The notes beneath the pieces were generated by a model. It was not told the origin of the DNA. It did no database searches and was given only the letters and a program-made list of their open reading frames with translations. DNA of 64,000 bases from Mesorhizobium sp. WSM2240 (GTDB lineage: Bacteria; Pseudomonadota; Alphaproteobacteria; Rhizobiales; Rhizobiaceae): contig NZ_CP159253.1 in the NCBI RefSeq assembly GCF_040438645.1, positions 744,001 to 808,000 of the forward strand, read 5' to 3'. Position 1 is the stretch's first letter; the number at the start of each line of letters is the position of its first letter. Below, one piece after another: positions 59,450 through 64,000 of this stretch. A program made the position numbers and the translations under genes.

Positions 59450-59779
59450 ATGAGGAACTCAGAATCAGAAGTTCTGCGTGAAATCGGCGGCCTTTTTAGG
59501 CAAGCGAGGCTGGCCAGTGCCATGACGCAGGAGCAGGTCGCTGATTTGGCGGGTATATCCCGTCCCCGCTACCGCGACATTGAAAAGGGAACCGCAGCAG
59601 CGCGTGCGACGACGCTGATGAATGTCGCTCGCGCGCTCGGTCTGGAAATGATGCTGGTTCCGCAATTTATGGTCCCCGCTGTCCAGGCTCTATTGCGTCC
59701 GCACGACGATGACGATCGACCTGCCTTTGTTTCTCAACCTGACGATGACGATCATGGCTCCCGTCTTCCGCGCACCTAA
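59450..59779 (+). CDS. hipB: HipB-like Xre-family antitoxin
   Basis: A 109-residue protein with a Cro/C1 helix-turn-helix (GGLFRQARLASAMTQEQVAD, LAGISRPRYRDIEKGTAAAR, LMNVARALGLEMMLVP) and an acidic tail (DDDDRPAF). It should bind and neutralise HipA and repress the operon. ATG 59450 follows AGGGATC. Its end overlaps hipA by about 70 bases. Confidence 0.85.
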   Translation: MRNSESEVLREIGGLFRQARLASAMTQEQVADLAGISRPRYRDIEKGTAAARATTLMNVARALGLEMMLVPQFMVPAVQALLRPHDDDDRPAFVSQPDDDDHGSRLPRT

Positions 59780-61010
59780 GGCGATCCCGTCGCTGGACGT
59801 GCTCCTGAACGCACTGAAGGTCGGCACAATCGTTAGGACGCCCGGCGATTTTAATGCATTCAATTTCGATGAGGCTTACCGCGCTACCGGCGGCTTTCCA
59901 GTTTTCAGCCTGTCGTTCCGGGCAGCGACGGGAGGGTTGCGAAAAGATTCGAAGCCTCTGGCGGGCGCGTTGCCCGCTTTCTTCGCGAACCTCCTGCCCG
60001 AGGAGAAATTGCGCGAGGCGATGGAAAAGCACCACCAAGGCAATGTGCGCCCAGGCAATGATTTCGATCTCTTGGCGGCGCTGGGCGCCGATCTGCCGGG
60101 AGCCGTACGCGCATTGCCCAGTGACGGCGCAATTGCGGTGCCGCAGGATGCTTCAAAGGATGAGCCCAAGGCTCGGTTCTCACTTGCCGGTGTGCAGATG
60201 AAGCTGTCAGTCATGAAGGACACTGGAAAGGGCGGCGGCCTGACCTTGCCGATGGACGACGAGCAAGGCCGCTACATCGCCAAGTTCCCTTCGGCGCTGT
60301 TTCCGAGCGTTTCCGAGAACGAATTCGCCAACCTAGCGCTAGCTGCAGCAATCGGCATGGAGGTGCCTGAATGCGAACTGGTCGAGAAGTCCGATTTTGA
60401 GGGCATTCCCGAGGAATTCAACACGCTGTCGGAGGGCAAGGTCCTTCTCGTCAAACGTTTCGATCGCGGGACCGATGGGGACAGGATTCACATTGAGGAT
60501 TTCGCTCAGGTCTTCGGTGTCTATCCCTCGCGCAAATACGAGGGCGCTGCTTACCATGACATCGCCTCGGCTCTTGGCATGGCCGTCTCGCCTACGGCGG
60601 CGCTCGAATTCGTCCGCCGCTTGGCGCTGACTGTCATCACCGGCAATGGCGACATGCACCTGAAGAACTGGTCGTTGATCTATCCCGGAAACGGCTACAA
60701 GCCGGCGCTTTCACCAATCTACGACCTACTGTCGACCGTGCCATATCTTCCCGCGGACGCCATGGCGCTGTCGCTTGGAGGGGAGCGCTCGTTCAAGGCG
60801 CTAGCAGCACCGCGATGGAAAGCATTTGCGAACCGTGCAAAGCTTCCGGAGCCGGCGGTCTTGAAGGCAGTGGTCGAGACCGTCGAACTCGTCAACGAGC
60901 ACTGGTGGCATCTGCCTGAGCGCGACGTTGTCGCGAAAAAAGTGCTCGAGCGGATCGACGAGCATGTGAAGGCAATGACGCCGATACTGAACTCCTGCGC
61001 CCAGAAGTGA
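59709..61010 (+). CDS. hipA: HipA-like serine/threonine kinase toxin
   Basis: A 433-residue HipA. N-subdomain LVGTIVRTPGDFNAFNFDE-like; autophosphorylation/ATP region FSLAGVQMKLSVMKD (P-loop-like), GRYIAKFPS with the ATP lysine, catalytic GNGDMHLKNWSLIY and the metal-binding SPIYDLLST. All family motifs are intact. ATG 59709 gives the longest form; ATG 59754 (MAPVFRAP) is as likely. HipA kinases typically phosphorylate an aminoacyl-tRNA synthetase and cause dormancy. Confidence 0.9.
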   Translation: MTIDLPLFLNLTMTIMAPVFRAPKAIPSLDVLLNALKVGTIVRTPGDFNAFNFDEAYRATGGFPVFSLSFRAATGGLRKDSKPLAGALPAFFANLLPEEKLREAMEKHHQGNVRPGNDFDLLAALGADLPGAVRALPSDGAIAVPQDASKDEPKARFSLAGVQMKLSVMKDTGKGGGLTLPMDDEQGRYIAKFPSALFPSVSENEFANLALAAAIGMEVPECELVEKSDFEGIPEEFNTLSEGKVLLVKRFDRGTDGDRIHIEDFAQVFGVYPSRKYEGAAYHDIASALGMAVSPTAALEFVRRLALTVITGNGDMHLKNWSLIYPGNGYKPALSPIYDLLSTVPYLPADAMALSLGGERSFKALAAPRWKAFANRAKLPEPAVLKAVVETVELVNEHWWHLPERDVVAKKVLERIDEHVKAMTPILNSCAQK

Positions 61011-62040
61011 GCCGAGCCCTCTTGGCTTGACGATATGGCGGAATGATCGCCGGCACCGGTGGTCCAGCGGCAACCGCGTATCGTCCAGTCGTCTCAACAG
61101 GCGCATTGTCGGCCTCACCAACAAGACGTCAAGAAGCAACAAGTCGAAATTGATGAATGTGACTGCTGCGACTAAAGTTCTGCGGCCCGAGTTCGCCTTG
61201 CGCTGATTTTCGATGCTTCGCTTTGATCGGCGCGAGGTGCATTGGCCGCTCCTCGGCCATGCCTAGTTCGCTGTTCGCTCGATGCGAGGCTGGGCACGAC
61301 GAGTGCCCGACAAATTTGCCTGGCCGCTGAGCTGCCGGGCACTCAAGCACCGCCGCGTGACATGAAGCTTTTGCAGGCTTGGACGTATCTCTCGCCAGTT
61401 CGCGGTCTGCGTGATCAGCGTGCGAACATGGAAAGATCGTGAAGGAGGCCCAGGTTCCGAGTGAACCGGAGGCACTCCACGACTTCCTTCAAGCCTTGGG
61501 TAACGAGATAGAAGTGATCGGATTGGAGGCTGGCGGCCGCTGTCACAATGGTCGCATCGGCGATTAAAGAGTGCCGGGCGCGCAGGCGGCAGTTCGAACG
61601 GGATGAACGCATCGACGTTCTCTGCGCCTGCGGTTATGCTCTCGTATTAGCCCCGTTGTTCGCTTCGGCATTTCATGACGCTTCGTTCGGATCGACGCGA
61701 GCCAACAACGACAGCAGTCCTTGGCGACCTTATCTGGGGACGACGTCCTTACTAGCGCCGAATCTTAGTGAAGAAATCGTTCTTAGGGCGAGTGCCTTAA
61801 TAGATCTTCGCCTGCTGTCTGCCCGCTCAAAAGGATGCGGCAGCGCTATAACACGGTGCGACCGTGTTCGGACTGCAGACCCCCGGCACCAGATGCAATC
61901 CTGTGGCCGGCTCGCAAACCCGGACCAGCTTCGCCGGCCACCCAGCCGAAGCGCAAAGACCAAGCACGGATCACCTGATTGGGGGCGGGCCAGTTGTATC
62001 CGGCGCCGTCAATAGCGGTCGCAAGGAATGGAATCCGCCA
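61011..62040. other. Gene-poor region with an IS110 fragment
   Basis: About 1 kb upstream of the nif control region. Only a short IS110 fragment (61376-61550) is recognisable; other frames lack family character. Confidence 0.55.
61376..61550 (+). pseudogene. IS110-family transposase N-terminal fragment
   Basis: Plus strand GLDVSLAS, then after a frameshift IVKEAQVPSEPEALHDFLQA and EVIGLEAGG, the N-terminal motifs of IS110 transposases. It stops at 61567. Confidence 0.65.
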
Positions 62041-62054
62041 CCGTGTGTCGTCTT

Positions 62055-62070
62055 TGTCGGGTCCGCTACA
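62055..62070 (+). promoter_or_regulatory. NifA upstream activator sequence
   Basis: TGT-CGGGTCCGCT-ACA, an exact TGT-N10-ACA, about 100 bases upstream of the -24/-12 promoter. Confidence 0.8.
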
Positions 62071-62109
62071 CACGGCTTGCTTAGCCAGTCTCTTGTTGCC
62101 TCGGATTAA

Positions 62110-63150
<1,041 letters not shown>

Positions 63151-63169
63151 CCGCCGCTGCCAATACGTG

Positions 63170-63192
63170 GCGCCGCCCTCACCGGGCGGCGC
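63170..63192 (+). other. Hairpin between nifH and nifD
   Basis: GCGCCGCCC-TCACC-GGGCGGCGC, a 9-bp perfect stem with no T-run, 20 bases after nifH. It may stabilise the nifH mRNA 3' end and lower nifD expression. Confidence 0.7.
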
Positions 63193-63252
63193 GCTTTACG
63201 AGAACCGCGTCTCGTCGGTGAGGCGTCACTCAACAACCTGGAAAGGGGTCCC

Positions 63253-64000
63253 ATGAGCCTGGAATACGAGAACGACGGCGCTCTCCATGCGAAGCTTATC
63301 GAGGAGGTGCTCTCGCAATATCCAGACAAGGCGGCGAAGCGCCGCAAGAAGCACCTCAGCGTCGCAAAGAGCGGGGACGAGGCTGGCGAGGAGAACGAGG
63401 TCCTTTCCGAATGCGACGTCAAATCGAACATCAAGTCCATTCCGGGCGTGATGACGATCCGCGGTTGCGCCTATGCCGGCTCAAAGGGCGTGGTATGGGG
63501 GCCGGTCAAGGATATGGTCCACATCTCGCACGGCCCGGTCGGCTGCGGGCAATACTCCTGGTCGCAGCGCCGCAACTACTACGTCGGGATGACCGGCATC
63601 GACACGTTCGTGACAATGCAGTTCACTTCCGACTTCCAGGAGAAGGACATTGTTTTCGGCGGCGACAAAAAGCTGGAACAGATCATCGACGAGATCGAGG
63701 AACTGTTTCCGCTGAACAAGGGCCTCACCGTGCAATCCGAATGCCCGATCGGCCTGATTGGCGACGACACCGAAGCAGTTTCCCGCAACAAGGCCAAAGA
63801 GCACGGAAAGACGATCGTGCCGGTGCGTTGCGAGGGCTTCCGCGGCGTCTCGCAATCGCTCGGCCACCACATCGCCAACGACGCGATCCGCGACTGGGTA
63901 TTCGAGAACAAGGAGGTCGAGTTCGAGGCCGGCCCTTACGACGTCAACGTCATCGGCGACTACAATATCGGCGGCGACGCCTGGGCCTCGCGCATCCTGC
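63253..64000 (+). CDS. nifD: Nitrogenase MoFe protein alpha chain NifD, N-terminal half
   Basis: Starts ATG 63253 after GAAAGGGG and runs off the window (249 codons seen). P-cluster cysteines are visible in [28 protein letters not shown] and [29 protein letters not shown] holds the FeMo-cofactor pocket residues. It follows nifH by 102 bases. Confidence 0.99.
   Translation, partial: MSLEYENDGALHAKLIEEVLSQYPDKAAKRRKKHLSVAKSGDEAGEENEVLSECDVKSNIKSIPGVMTIRGCAYAGSKGVVWGPVKDMVHISHGPVGCGQYSWSQRRNYYVGMTGIDTFVTMQFTSDFQEKDIVFGGDKKLEQIIDEIEELFPLNKGLTVQSECPIGLIGDDTEAVSRNKAKEHGKTIVPVRCEGFRGVSQSLGHHIANDAIRDWVFENKEVEFEAGPYDVNVIGDYNIGGDAWASRIL

Overview
The window looks like part of a rhizobial symbiosis island, most likely from Mesorhizobium or a close relative. 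The evidence is nifH and the start of nifD behind a sigma-54/NifA-type promoter at the right end, rhizobial type III secretion genes (nolV-nolU-nolT-nolB type) at the left end, a symbiosis-type groESL copy, remains of a P450/ferredoxin/dehydrogenase cluster, and a very high load of insertion sequences and broken genes. No replication origin, tRNA or rRNA gene was seen.

Layout. 1-9.2 kb: type III secretion, with sctL-sctK-sctJ-sctI-sctG on the minus strand and, divergently, chaperones, a translocon set (SctE, SctB, an EspA/SseB-like protein) and a 696-residue secretin. 9.2-11.4 kb: IS66 remnant and an intact-length IS701. 11.9-15.4 kb: M16 peptidase pair (degenerate), tandem small secreted-protein genes, IS3 remnant. 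15.9-22.3 kb: groESL, a thioredoxin-fold protein and a PAS sensor kinase. 22.3-30.8 kb: decayed zone, with otsA split by IS1380 (itself holding an IS110 element), a further small secreted-protein gene and an IS256 copy. 30.9-38.1 kb: truncated two-component pair, MacA-MacB-outer membrane factor efflux operon. 38.4-42.6 kb: gabD split by IS256, which is split by IS1182. 42.9-50.6 kb: M16B peptidase, complete two-component pair, a recombination scar zone, M16A peptidase. 50.7-56.3 kb: KAS III fragment and an IS3 element holding a group II intron that holds an IS481 element. 56.3-59.1 kb: decayed P450 cluster. 59.4-61.0 kb: hipBA. 62.0-64.0 kb: nif promoter, nifH, nifD.

The most interesting pattern is a candidate regulon. 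A direct repeat TCAG-N7-TCAG (11-bp period, as OmpR-family regulators use) lies upstream of the response regulator in both two-component copies, upstream of two M16 loci, and upstream of both small secreted-protein loci. With the adjacent MacAB-type exporter this suggests a peptide sensing, degradation and export system. Defence against host antimicrobial (NCR-like) peptides is a plausible role, because an M16A peptidase (HrrP) is known to act that way in Sinorhizobium. The host-peptide link is inference. The M16 system exists as three broken copies whose intact catalytic and non-catalytic subunits now sit at different loci.
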